14,949 bases of DNA, taken from Coprococcus sp. GTDB taxonomy: Bacteria; Bacillota; Clostridia; Lachnospirales; Lachnospiraceae. The stretch is from the NCBI GenBank assembly GCA_016296785.1, contig JAEDHX010000051.1:1-14949 (forward strand), read 5' to 3'. The notes below the pieces were generated by a model. It searched no databases. It was not told the DNA's origin and saw nothing but the letters and a program-made list of their open reading frames with translations. Of this stretch, positions 1 to 8,060 are shown piece by piece. A program made the translations under genes and the position numbers. Each line of letters begins with the position of its first letter. The first letter of the stretch is position 1.

Positions 1-2232
1 GCGCAGGGGGAGAAATATCGTTCGCCTGAGGCTGTATATGATAAGTGGATACGCATACATAGGAATATTAATAAATATACTGATGCGGCGACAATGATGG
101 AAAGCGTAAAGGAAGCATTTACTCTTGTCGAATGTATAATGAAGAATATCCTTGCCGATTATAGAACAAAGTATGAGGCGTATGGTACGTTTGTTCCGGA
201 TTCGAGGGCGACGTATGTATTTCATTATCCAACAGGGGATATTACAATAGATTTTGCTGATTATTCGGCTTATGGGATGACGAAGTATTTGAGGGCTATT
301 GGCTATAGGCTGCCCGATGAAATAGATGAAACAAGAAAGCTTCGTAATTTTGTTGCGCATAATCTTGAGACAACAACAGTTGATTATTTCAAGGAAAATA
401 TGAACTATGACTCAACTGTTATGGCGCTGAATAATCTTGGTCATTGCCTTGTTTCGCTTGGCATGCTAAAGCCTGAGAGCATTGTGCCTTCATTTGACGA
501 TTTGAGGATAAAGGAAGGCGATGTTATTGGTCTTTCGGATGAGTTTAATGTTGAGAGATTTATTGCGAAATCCGGAACGGCGAGAGTATACGCAGGAACG
601 CATAACAGACTTAATAGAAAGGTTGCCATCAAGGAGCTTATTCCAAAGATGTTCTCGGAGCTTTTGATAATTAATGAGAGGGACCTTCTTGTTAGTCTCA
701 GACATCAAAGAATTCCAAACATATATGATGTATTTAATCAAAATGGCACCTTCTATATTGTTATGGATTATGTGGATGGTGTCGGGCTAGATGAGTATTT
801 AAAGACTCATAATTGTACTATGTATGAGAAGCTGAAGCTCATTTATGACATTTGCGAGGTGACAAATTATCTGCATGCGACGATGGGGATGGTTCACGCC
901 GACTTAAAGCCAAAGAATGTCATGGTGGATGGAAATGGTAATGTCTATCTTATCGATTTTGGAACAGCACTTGACAAGAGAAATCCTGAGCTTGTAAGAG
1001 GCTTTAGTGCAGGATATACTGCACCGGAGGTCGCTGACGGCAAGGATATAGATTACAGAATAGATATTTATTCAATTGGAGCAATCATGAAGTATGCATT
1101 TGCAAATGAGCTTGCAGATGCGAAAACGAAATATAGTGAGAATGCTGATAAAATAAATCGGATTATTACGCGTTGCATGGAACATGAGCCATATGCGAGA
1201 TACAATAATGTTGTTGAGATTCAGTCGGAGATAAATGGAATAGTAAATAATGGCACGGTAAGTCTTGGTAAGGTGGCAAAGCCTAAGAAGCAGAGAAATG
1301 TATTTCGTATTGTTTTATACATAGTGTGTATTCTTGTTTTGGTAGGGTCATTTGGACTGAGATTCATATCTTATCTTGATGAGAGGAAAGCCGGTAAGGA
1401 TACAAATACAACAGAGTCATCCGGCAGTAAAGCTGCTGTTGATGTATCTGATGAAGAGGCGCTTACTGCCTTCAAGGAGCTTGAGCAGAAAGCCTTTGTG
1501 GCTCTTACCGAAGGAGATGAGGATGCTTACGTAGAGCTATTTAGATGCAACAAAGAAGGTGAGGAGATGCTGCGAGAGACATTTGCAGCTAACTACGCTT
1601 CTATGAAGGACATATATGATGACTGCGATTACATAGTTGTAAGTAATGAAAATGGTATCTGCTATGGATGCGCAACTAGAACCTTAGTTTCGGGCGAGGG
1701 CATGGATGCCCGTTATGAGCGAAGAGAATTCACATATCAGTTTACATATAAGGAAGATGAGTGGATGTTTGATATAACATCACCTGATGGAATTGTTGCT
1801 GAAAGTAACGGACTTGAGAGGGCTTATGACAGCTTATCGGAAGCTTTTAGGGATGCAAAAGATTTGGGAAGGAACTACGCACTTTTATGCGGGCAGAATT
1901 ACCTGTGGATGGACCAGACACTTGTATATGAAGGTATGGTCGATGCAAGTGTAGTTGCGGCAAGCCAGTTTGCAGATGGCTCTGTTGAATTTGTTATTTC
2001 GATAAAGAATGGAATGAATAAGGCACAGAAGATTAACAGCTGTAAGGTGAGCCTTGCCATGTCATCTGATGATGAGGTGGTAAATGAGATTGTGACAAAT
2101 TATGAGGCTGATATAAATGTTGATATTAAGGAAAAGACAAGCATGCTTGTTACTGTTACCGTACCGAAGGAGAATGTTGAGAACATCGCCGCGGTATGGA
2201 AGAATGTGAGGGGAGAAGTGAAGGTGGAATAG
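1..2232 (+). CDS. Membrane-anchored Ser/Thr protein kinase with HEPN-like N-terminus (5' partial)
   Basis: The reading frame is open from base 1 and the ATG pair at 94/97 has no ribosome binding site, so the gene probably starts left of the window. Numbering from ATG 94, residues 1-130 are helical and carry R84-N-F-V-A-H89, the R-x4-H signature of HEPN domains. A Hanks-type kinase follows: a degenerate glycine loop around 158-168, VAIK lysine K180, likely helix-C glutamate E195, catalytic loop H268-A-D270 with K272 and N275 (HAD instead of HRD), DFG at 288-290 and APE at 308-310. All key catalytic residues are present, so it should phosphorylate Ser/Thr in the cytoplasm. One membrane helix lies at about 404-424, and roughly 285 extracellular residues of unknown fold follow, a layout like PknB-type sensor kinases. 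It sits directly upstream of the Tad operon, separated by a strong stem-loop. The substrate is unknown. The kinase call is secure; the HEPN call is moderate. Confidence 0.9.
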   Translation, partial: AQGEKYRSPEAVYDKWIRIHRNINKYTDAATMMESVKEAFTLVECIMKNILADYRTKYEAYGTFVPDSRATYVFHYPTGDITIDFADYSAYGMTKYLRAIGYRLPDEIDETRKLRNFVAHNLETTTVDYFKENMNYDSTVMALNNLGHCLVSLGMLKPESIVPSFDDLRIKEGDVIGLSDEFNVERFIAKSGTARVYAGTHNRLNRKVAIKELIPKMFSELLIINERDLLVSLRHQRIPNIYDVFNQNGTFYIVMDYVDGVGLDEYLKTHNCTMYEKLKLIYDICEVTNYLHATMGMVHADLKPKNVMVDGNGNVYLIDFGTALDKRNPELVRGFSAGYTAPEVADGKDIDYRIDIYSIGAIMKYAFANELADAKTKYSENADKINRIITRCMEHEPYARYNNVVEIQSEINGIVNNGTVSLGKVAKPKKQRNVFRIVLYIVCILVLVGSFGLRFISYLDERKAGKDTNTTESSGSKAAVDVSDEEALTAFKELEQKAFVALTEGDEDAYVELFRCNKEGEEMLRETFAANYASMKDIYDDCDYIVVSNENGICYGCATRTLVSGEGMDARYERREFTYQFTYKEDEWMFDITSPDGIVAESNGLERAYDSLSEAFRDAKDLGRNYALLCGQNYLWMDQTLVYEGMVDASVVAASQFADGSVEFVISIKNGMNKAQKINSCKVSLAMSSDDEVVNEIVTNYEADINVDIKEKTSMLVTVTVPKENVENIAAVWKNVRGEVKVE

Positions 2233-2257
2233 GAGATTTCGATTACACTTAATTCCC

Positions 2258-2271
2258 CACCGCAAAAAAAT
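2258..2271 (+). promoter_or_regulatory. Conserved leader motif, copy 1 (upstream of cpaF)
   Basis: The sequence is CACCGC followed by seven A and a T. The same 14-mer lies upstream of the pilin gene at 14028, and a one-base variant lies upstream of the prepilin peptidase gene at 7990. Here the A-run is the 5' end of the stem-loop at 2264-2327. The function is unknown; it may be part of a terminator or a factor-binding site. Confidence 0.5.
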
Positions 2272-2327
2272 CCTTCGTACTTCGTTGTACTATACGTACA
2301 TACTAATGAAGTACGGAGGATTTTTTT
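2264..2327 (+). terminator. Stem-loop terminator/attenuator that buries the cpaF ribosome binding site
   Basis: The arms at 2264-2283 and 2308-2327 pair over 20 positions (19 Watson-Crick plus one U-G at 2275), enclosing a 24-nt loop. The 3' arm ends in seven T, so it resembles an A-tract/U-tract intrinsic terminator for the kinase transcript. The same arm contains GGAGG at 2315-2319, eight bases before the cpaF ATG at 2328. Folding would therefore also hide the ribosome binding site. Pairing is seen directly; a role in attenuation is inference. Confidence 0.75.
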
Positions 2328-3854
2328 ATGGAAATTAAACTTACATATATTGATACAGATAGAACCTATATGCAGAATTTATCATCATTCATTGAGAATA
2401 ATTACAAGGGGCAGATAGTCCTTGATATAAGACCGGTTACAGATATTCCGGCCCTTGATGCTGACTCCTTTGATGTGCTCCTTTTAGGAGGTGTACATGC
2501 TCCGGCTTCTATTCCTGCAGATAAGCTGTTAATTCTTGATATGGCAGATAACGGTAATCATATCAACCGTTACCAGAGACTTGATAATATTATCAAACGT
2601 ATTATTAAGCTTTGCAACACAGCTATTGATGCAAAGAATCTTGATGTCATTAAAGCATTTATAATCGAGAATTACGATCTTGCAAAGATATCAAATGACC
2701 AGCTTAAGAAGATAATCAGCAATATAGTAGATGACAATACTATTGGTCTGTACATTCCTGGCGCGACAAAGGAATCCCTTAAATACCAGGTGTACAGCTC
2801 GATAAGAGGTCTTGGTATTCTTGATACGATTCTTGCTGATGAGAATGTGACCGAGGTTATGATAAATGATTATAATAGGATTTTTATTGAGAAGGACGGC
2901 TGTTTAAGGAAGTATGAGGGACCGTTCTTTGAAAGCCCTGAGCAGCTAAATGATATTATTCAGAAGATTGTTGGTAAGACGGGCAGGGAGGTTAATAAGA
3001 AGTGTCCGATTGTTGATACAAGATTAGAGGATGGCTCAAGAGTAAATGTTGTGTTATCGCCGATATCACTTAAGGGCGATGCAATTACTATTAGAAGATT
3101 TCCAAAGGAGCCAATGAATGTACAGAAGCTTATTGAGTATGGTTCGCTTACGCCGGAGGTAGCTCATATACTAGAGTGTCTTGTTAAGGCAAAATATAAC
3201 ATTGTAATTAGTGGTGGTACCGGTTCCGGTAAGACAACATTTCTGAATGCGATGTCAAACTTTATTCCAAAGGATGAGCGAATTATTACTATTGAGGATT
3301 CAGCCGAGCTTCAGATAGTTGGAATTGATAATCTGATAAGCCTTGAGACGAGAAATGATAACGCATCGGGAGTTGGCGAGATTACGGTAAGAAACCTTAT
3401 TAAGACATCTCTTAGAATGAGACCTGACAGAATTGTTGTTGGCGAGGTTAGAGGCGAGGAAGCACTTGATATGCTGCAGGCCATGAATACAGGTCATGAT
3501 GGAAGCCTTTCTACAGCGCATGCTAATTCAAGTGCGGATATGATAAGCAGGTTATCTACGATGGTGCTTCAGGGTGCGGCAGGCCTTCCGCTAGAAGCGA
3601 TAAAGCAGCAGATTGCATCAGCAGTTGATATCATAATTCATTTGTCAAGACTTAGAGACCATAGCAGAAGGGTCATGGAGATAAGCGAGATAGCCGGTTA
3701 CAAAAATGGTGAGATTATTCTAAATCCACTATATGTATTCAAGGAAATAGAAAGTGACCGTGCAGATAAGGTTGAAGGTAGATTAGTTAGAACAAATAAT
3801 CCTCTTATACATACAAATAAGCTTGTGGCAGCAGGTATAAGGGATGTGATTTAA
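2328..3854 (+). CDS. cpaF: Tad/Flp pilus assembly ATPase CpaF/TadA with TadZ-like N-terminal domain
   Basis: This is a 508-residue secretion ATPase of the VirB11/GspE superfamily, which powers Flp pilus assembly at the cytoplasmic face. The ATPase core has Walker A GGTGSGKTT at 296-304, a Walker B-region signature at about 369-376 (IVVGEVRG) and the His-box STAHANS at 395-401. Residues 175-260 form the N-terminal CpaF domain. The first ~100 residues are not typical of CpaF. They look like a receiver fold lacking the acidic phosphorylation pocket and end in an NRYQ-type segment (near 93-97), as in the pseudo-receiver domain of clostridial TadZ/CpaE proteins. No separate TadZ is present in the window. 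The start is set by GGAGG at 2315, inside the upstream hairpin. tadB follows after 15 bases. The ATPase call is very secure; the receiver comparison is from memory of the family. Confidence 0.95.
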   Translation: MEIKLTYIDTDRTYMQNLSSFIENNYKGQIVLDIRPVTDIPALDADSFDVLLLGGVHAPASIPADKLLILDMADNGNHINRYQRLDNIIKRIIKLCNTAIDAKNLDVIKAFIIENYDLAKISNDQLKKIISNIVDDNTIGLYIPGATKESLKYQVYSSIRGLGILDTILADENVTEVMINDYNRIFIEKDGCLRKYEGPFFESPEQLNDIIQKIVGKTGREVNKKCPIVDTRLEDGSRVNVVLSPISLKGDAITIRRFPKEPMNVQKLIEYGSLTPEVAHILECLVKAKYNIVISGGTGSGKTTFLNAMSNFIPKDERIITIEDSAELQIVGIDNLISLETRNDNASGVGEITVRNLIKTSLRMRPDRIVVGEVRGEEALDMLQAMNTGHDGSLSTAHANSSADMISRLSTMVLQGAAGLPLEAIKQQIASAVDIIIHLSRLRDHSRRVMEISEIAGYKNGEIILNPLYVFKEIESDRADKVEGRLVRTNNPLIHTNKLVAAGIRDVI

Positions 3855-3869
3855 AAAAGGAGGTATCAC

Positions 3870-4628
3870 ATGAAGCACAAGATAGATTATAGCAAATATA
3901 GAATGAATGCCGGTGAGATATTTGTAGGGTTTATGATCGGCTTTGCCATTTCATTTTTATATGTAAATGTTATCCTTCACAAGGCAGCATTTGCAGCAAT
4001 AGCCGGAGCTGTAATTGGCTTTATTTATTTGATTTTCTATAAGAAGAAATGCATGGAGAAAAGACGCAGCCTTATAGTAAAACAGTTCAAGGATCTTATG
4101 GAGTCGCTTGTTGCTTCTTACTCTGCAGGCGGCAATCATATAAGTGCATTTGAAAATGCATATGCCGATATGGTAGAGCTTCATGGTGAAAATGCCTGTA
4201 TAACAAAGGAAATTGAAGCAATTAATACAGGAATTGCAAATGGTATGACAATAGAGTCGTTGCTTAAGGATTTTGCAAGACGAGTAAACCATGATGATAT
4301 ATCAAACTTCGTTGACGTATTTGTCGTTTGTATTAGACAAGGCGGGGATATGAGAAAGGTATTATATGATACGCGAATTACCATTATGGAGAAACTTGAT
4401 ATGGAAGATGAGATAGCAGTGCAGCTTCGTTCAAGCTATAACGAGTTTCTGATTCTTACAGCGATTCCAATTGTAGTTGATGTATTTATGCAAATGGATA
4501 GCACAATGAAGGCTACAGGACAATCCGGCGTAGGCGTTATATCAAGATTAATTGCTGTTGCATTATGTGTTATAGCATACACAGTTGGAAAGAGAATTAT
4601 TCATAGGGTTGCAGTTATATTTGAGTAG
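3870..4628 (+). CDS. tadB: Tad pilus inner-membrane platform protein TadB
   Basis: This is a 252-residue type II secretion F (GspF-like) family protein. Two membrane helices lie at about 14-34 and 40-58, a cytoplasmic helical T2SF domain at about 70-190 (with SLVASYSAGG and the later FVVCIRQGGDMR segment typical of TadB), and two more helices near 190-210 and 225-245. TadB and TadC form the membrane platform on which CpaF acts. Its place between cpaF and tadC supports the assignment. The start has a strong AAGGAGG about seven bases upstream. Nothing looks truncated, and the length is normal for the shorter clostridial TadB proteins. Confidence 0.88.
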   Translation: MKHKIDYSKYRMNAGEIFVGFMIGFAISFLYVNVILHKAAFAAIAGAVIGFIYLIFYKKKCMEKRRSLIVKQFKDLMESLVASYSAGGNHISAFENAYADMVELHGENACITKEIEAINTGIANGMTIESLLKDFARRVNHDDISNFVDVFVVCIRQGGDMRKVLYDTRITIMEKLDMEDEIAVQLRSSYNEFLILTAIPIVVDVFMQMDSTMKATGQSGVGVISRLIAVALCVIAYTVGKRIIHRVAVIFE

Positions 4629-4640
4629 GGAGGTTTGCTT

Positions 4641-5516
4641 ATGACAGCGATAACTAAAGCTATATTTTGTACAGGCATGGTGATGGCCGTTATATGGATA
4701 TTCATGTATATAGTCAATATCAATAAATTCGATAGAGAGATAGAGAGCGCACCGAAGAAAATGTATCTGTCGATTGGAACATTAATTATAGGCTTTTCTT
4801 TTATAAAATACTTCCATGTCAAATTCGACAGAGTAAAGTGCGGAAAGCTTATTAAGAAGCTTTCTAGTCTGTATGGCGAGCTGTATGCGAATTATTATCT
4901 CTATGTTATTAAGGCAGACAAAATCGGAATTATTTATACAGGCGTTATGCTTGCACTTATTGTAACCGGTATTTTCTCATCTGCTGCTCTTGGTGTGTTA
5001 GTTATGATATTTGGAGGACTTGTTATCTGGAATGAGGAGCGTTCTATAGATGAGCAGGTGGATTACAAGAAGACAAAGATGGTTAGTGAGCTTCCGGTTG
5101 CAATATCAAAATTAACTCTTCTTGTTGGAGCAGGTAAGACACTTAGAAATGCCTGGGAGCAGACAGCTGTTGATGGCGAAGGCCTTATCTATGAGGAGAT
5201 GAGAAAGGTTGTTGAAGACAAGGCAAATGGTGCTACGGACGAGGTAGCATTTGGAAGCTTTGCTAATCGTTTTGAGGATAAAAACCTTAAGAAATTTGCA
5301 GTATCAATGGTACAGAATCTGCAAAAGGGTGATGCAGAGCAGATTAAATTCTTGAAGGAAATGTCAAATGAGATGTGGGATACAAAGAAGAAGCTTGTTA
5401 TGAAAAAGCTTGAGGATGCTAAGTCGCTTATGATCCTGCCACTTTTTATGATTTTCATTGGAATACTGATTATGATAATTGCTCCAATGCTTGGAAGTGT
5501 CGGTTCATTCTTTTAG
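4641..5516 (+). CDS. tadC: Tad pilus inner-membrane platform protein TadC
   Basis: This is a second T2SF-family membrane protein, 291 residues from the chosen ATG. The ATG at 4641 is preferred over the in-frame TTG at 4635 because GGGAGG at 4628-4633 is correctly spaced only for the ATG. Membrane helices are visible near the N-terminus (about 5-25), at about 38-52, as a pair at about 93-130, and at the C-terminus (about 260-285). The soluble helical region between contains ELPVAISKLTLLVGAGKTL and KFAVSMVQNLQKGD, matching the T2SF pattern of TadC. The first bases of its ribosome binding site overlap the tadB stop, suggesting coupled translation. It would pair with TadB as the assembly platform. 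Confidence 0.87.
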   Translation: MTAITKAIFCTGMVMAVIWIFMYIVNINKFDREIESAPKKMYLSIGTLIIGFSFIKYFHVKFDRVKCGKLIKKLSSLYGELYANYYLYVIKADKIGIIYTGVMLALIVTGIFSSAALGVLVMIFGGLVIWNEERSIDEQVDYKKTKMVSELPVAISKLTLLVGAGKTLRNAWEQTAVDGEGLIYEEMRKVVEDKANGATDEVAFGSFANRFEDKNLKKFAVSMVQNLQKGDAEQIKFLKEMSNEMWDTKKKLVMKKLEDAKSLMILPLFMIFIGILIMIIAPMLGSVGSFF

Positions 5517-5534
5517 TGACAGAAAGGATAGCTT

Positions 5535-6068
5535 ATGAAACGAATAATAAGAGATGAGAGAGGTTCAACACTTATAGAAGCGGCAATATATTTTCCGATA
5601 ATAATTGTACTTGTTATTGGAATGGTAGTTGTGGCCCTGTTTAAGATAGATAAGATGATGACTCAGGCATGCATGTCAGAAAAGTCTGTAGAGATTCAAA
5701 GTACATATGATGATCCAAATGAGGATGGCAGAGAGTATTACTGGATATGGAATGATCCGCCATCCTATAAGGATTACTATATGGAGAATTCCATATTTAC
5801 CTGGACACAGCCAACTGAAAAGCAATATGCGTATGGTGATAAATATAGTCCGTGCTGGTTACTTAAGTTTGATTATCGTGTGACTAATCCTCGAAAATGG
5901 TTTGGACTTGTGAAGACGAATACGACTCATGGCGGTATTATTCTCAATAATCCAAGAGGAGTTGCATACGCATCAGAATATATGAAATCAATATGTTGTC
6001 ATAATGTATTAGCTAATAATTTAGGATACTCATATGAGATATACTTAGAAGAACAGTATGGATATTAA
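5535..6068 (+). CDS. TadE-like pseudopilin
   Basis: This is a 177-residue protein with a class III-like prepilin leader: basic residues, then G10 followed by STLIE, placing glutamate at +5, and a hydrophobic stretch to about residue 37. TadE-family pseudopilins are cleaved by the Tad prepilin peptidase and take part in pilus initiation or adhesion. The remainder is rich in Tyr and Trp (for example YYWIWNDPPSYKDYY) and lies outside the membrane. An AGAAAGGA ribosome binding site precedes the ATG. It follows tadC by 18 bases and precedes the TadG-like gene by 11. The family assignment rests on the leader and context; the ectodomain is not recognised. Confidence 0.78.
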   Translation: MKRIIRDERGSTLIEAAIYFPIIIVLVIGMVVVALFKIDKMMTQACMSEKSVEIQSTYDDPNEDGREYYWIWNDPPSYKDYYMENSIFTWTQPTEKQYAYGDKYSPCWLLKFDYRVTNPRKWFGLVKTNTTHGGIILNNPRGVAYASEYMKSICCHNVLANNLGYSYEIYLEEQYGY

Positions 6069-6079
6069 GGAGTGATATT

Positions 6080-7414
6080 ATGAGAAAGGGAAATAATAAA
6101 GGTTCAGCATCAGTTTACCTAATATGTCTGTTGATACCTACAATGATATGTATGGTTATGTTAATTAAATATGCGCAAATGATATCAGCAAAGGGTATGG
6201 CAGCAGATGCAAAAGGTCTTGGCGATAATGCCGTAAGAGCAAGCTATAACCATGTGATAATGGATAATTATGGTTTGTTTTGTTACACAAAGTCAGATAG
6301 TGAACTGACACGAATCGGCAACTACTATGTTAACAAATCACTCCCTGGAAATATCAGCTGTCAGATTACTGCGTCTAAAGTACCGGGCACTAATTTAAAC
6401 GATAATGAATTTCTACTAGAGCAGATTGACTACTATATGCAGGCATGGAATGAAACAGCTGATGAAGCTGACATTTATCAGCTTTGTATGTATGAAGAAA
6501 TGTTAAGAGATGCATCGGATGTAAGAGAAACGATAGAGGAGCATTATAACGATGTTATATCAAATGGGGAAACGGATTCCATCGAGCTTTCAGATGAAGA
6601 AGCGGAGTTTAGAAGTAAACATGTTTTTAACACAAATACTGATAATATTAAACTCGATTTCGATCAGGTTGATCTTAATTATGGGGCAGCGTCTACAAAT
6701 GGAAATCCTGCATGTAACAGAATAATTAGTAGGGAAAATGATATTCTTGACAATGTAAAGGTCGGCATAGACATTATAAAGAATGTTGAGGATTACAATA
6801 TATATCTTAATGATGCGATTGATTCGACAAGAGACAATAATCAAAAGCATTCTTTGGCATTGTATGTCTATAATAATAGCTCTGCATTTAATGCATTTGG
6901 TTGTACAACGATTACGGGAAGAACACGAACATATGGTGATATGAAAAGTGTATGCGCTTGGACTGAAAACGAGTTTATTATTAATGGCACTAATGACAGT
7001 ATTAATAATGCTGACAAGGTGAAATATATGATATATGAGTCTTTATTTACAGAGTATATGACGGATATATATTATTCATTTTATGATCATGATACTGTAG
7101 AGATATATGCTTTATTAATTGCTGGTGAAAATGAAGAATATGTTCCTGTTATCAAGGATGAGCTAATAATATCCTATTGCGCAAGACTAGCATGGAATGA
7201 GGTTATAGAAGTATATAATAATAGTGCTACGGGAATATTTACATGCTATCCGGATTATGTTTGTTTATTTGATAAGATTGAGGTAGAACGTAATTGTGAT
7301 GAGGTATTAAATCGTCTCAAATATATCATTGAGCTTAATGCAGCAAATTCTTCAAATGCTGAGGCAAGAGAATTTAGCTTTGCAAATGCATATACAGAAG
7401 CAGTAAGTGAATAA
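6080..7414 (+). CDS. TadG/DUF5702-like pilus-locus protein
   Basis: This is a 444-residue protein with one N-terminal membrane helix (about 10-30) and a large outside domain. The leader has G8 followed by SASVY, so the usual +5 glutamate is replaced by tyrosine. The segment after the helix (KGLGDNAVRASY...DNYGLFCY) resembles the 'YGLF' pattern of DUF5702 proteins found in clostridial Tad loci, which occupy the TadG position. The ectodomain carries ten cysteines (C68 onward), an unusual number that could form disulfides. The ribosome binding site AAGGAG lies nine bases before the ATG. TadG-like proteins are thought to be minor components joining pilus to envelope; its exact role here is inferred from position. 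Confidence 0.7.
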   Translation: MRKGNNKGSASVYLICLLIPTMICMVMLIKYAQMISAKGMAADAKGLGDNAVRASYNHVIMDNYGLFCYTKSDSELTRIGNYYVNKSLPGNISCQITASKVPGTNLNDNEFLLEQIDYYMQAWNETADEADIYQLCMYEEMLRDASDVRETIEEHYNDVISNGETDSIELSDEEAEFRSKHVFNTNTDNIKLDFDQVDLNYGAASTNGNPACNRIISRENDILDNVKVGIDIIKNVEDYNIYLNDAIDSTRDNNQKHSLALYVYNNSSAFNAFGCTTITGRTRTYGDMKSVCAWTENEFIINGTNDSINNADKVKYMIYESLFTEYMTDIYYSFYDHDTVEIYALLIAGENEEYVPVIKDELIISYCARLAWNEVIEVYNNSATGIFTCYPDYVCLFDKIEVERNCDEVLNRLKYIIELNAANSSNAEAREFSFANAYTEAVSE

Positions 7415-7437
7415 TTGTTCTAGAAAGAGGTATTGTT

Positions 7438-7986
7438 ATGGAAAAGGCAAGAGATGAAAATGGAATGATGACAGTTGAGGTTGTAATAGGACTTACTATT
7501 TATATGGCATTCTTTGTGCTGCTGCTTAATATGATAAATGTTATGTATCTTAGACAGAAATTTCAGATGGCATTAAAGACTGCGGCAATTCAGGCGTCCA
7601 GAGATTACCGGTTAAATAAGGATTTAGCGGAATATGAAGATGCAACTAATGTATTCTTTGATTTGGAGCTAAGGAACATGCTATACGGTAAAGGCGATTA
7701 TCCATACTATCCGGGTGGCGATTATAAGAAGAATGCAAAAGATAAAATAAAATTCTTAATTACTGATTTTGATGGGAAGAGATATTCTCTTGACCATATT
7801 TACAGCATTGGTCTTGTAGATGGATTAAACGAACTTGATTTAGACAGCTCAACGATTGATACGGAAAATGGCGGAAGCGTGAATCTTACATTGAAATACC
7901 GAATTAGAATTATCAATCTTCCTTTCTTTGATGATGCCGGACTTGACATAAACATAGAGCAGAATGCCAGCACAAAGCTATGGTAA
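7438..7986 (+). CDS. Second TadE/TadF-like pseudopilin
   Basis: This is a 182-residue protein with a canonical prepilin leader: G9 followed by MMTVE (glutamate at +5) and a hydrophobic helix to about residue 36. The ectodomain includes a Tyr/Gly-rich stretch (GKGDYPYYPGGDY) and a beta-rich C-terminus (GSVNLTLKYRIRIINLPFF). It is the last gene of the first Tad block, 23 bases after the TadG-like gene, with AAAGAGG as ribosome binding site. It is expected to be processed by the peptidase encoded just downstream and to act with the other pseudopilin in pilus initiation. TadE and TadF cannot be told apart here. Confidence 0.75.
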   Translation: MEKARDENGMMTVEVVIGLTIYMAFFVLLLNMINVMYLRQKFQMALKTAAIQASRDYRLNKDLAEYEDATNVFFDLELRNMLYGKGDYPYYPGGDYKKNAKDKIKFLITDFDGKRYSLDHIYSIGLVDGLNELDLDSSTIDTENGGSVNLTLKYRIRIINLPFFDDAGLDINIEQNASTKLW

Positions 7987-7989
7987 ATG

Positions 7990-8003
7990 CAACGCAAAAA
8001 AAT
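7990..8003 (+). promoter_or_regulatory. Conserved leader motif, copy 2 (upstream of the prepilin peptidase gene)
   Basis: The sequence is CAACGC followed by seven A and a T, differing by one base from the copies at 2258 and 14028. It starts four bases after the stop codon of the preceding gene, within the 72-base gap before the peptidase gene. Unlike the other two copies, its A-run does not head an obvious strong terminator stem. Confidence 0.45.
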
Positions 8004-8023
8004 ATTGCACCATATGGGCTAGA

Positions 8024-8060
8024 ATATAAAAAACGATATGAAAGACGAGGTTTTTTATAT
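8024..8060 (+). promoter_or_regulatory. AT-only inverted repeat covering the prepilin peptidase start
   Basis: Arms at 8024-8034 and 8050-8060 pair perfectly over 11 bp around a 15-nt loop. The 3' arm reaches the first two bases of the ATG at 8059, and the likely ribosome binding site GAGG (8047-8050) sits at the loop/stem edge. The layout echoes the cpaF leader (GAGG, a T-run, then ATG). Being almost all A-T, it is weak and could be chance. Confidence 0.4.

Noticed and set aside
94..99. ATG pair as the true start of the kinase gene
   Set aside because: The frame is open back to base 1 with coherent codons and there is no ribosome binding site before either ATG, so the gene is treated as 5' partial.
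3957..4292. Minus-strand open frame of 111 codons inside tadB
   Set aside because: It is fully contained in tadB, has a Cys-rich composition typical of antisense reading, and has no start signals.
4635..4640. TTG start for tadC
   Set aside because: It lies only two bases from the GGGAGG site, whereas ATG 4641 is correctly spaced.
8038..8058. Earlier in-frame ATG for the prepilin peptidase
   Set aside because: It has no ribosome binding site and would add seven residues before the first membrane helix; ATG 8059 has GACGAGG at a proper distance.
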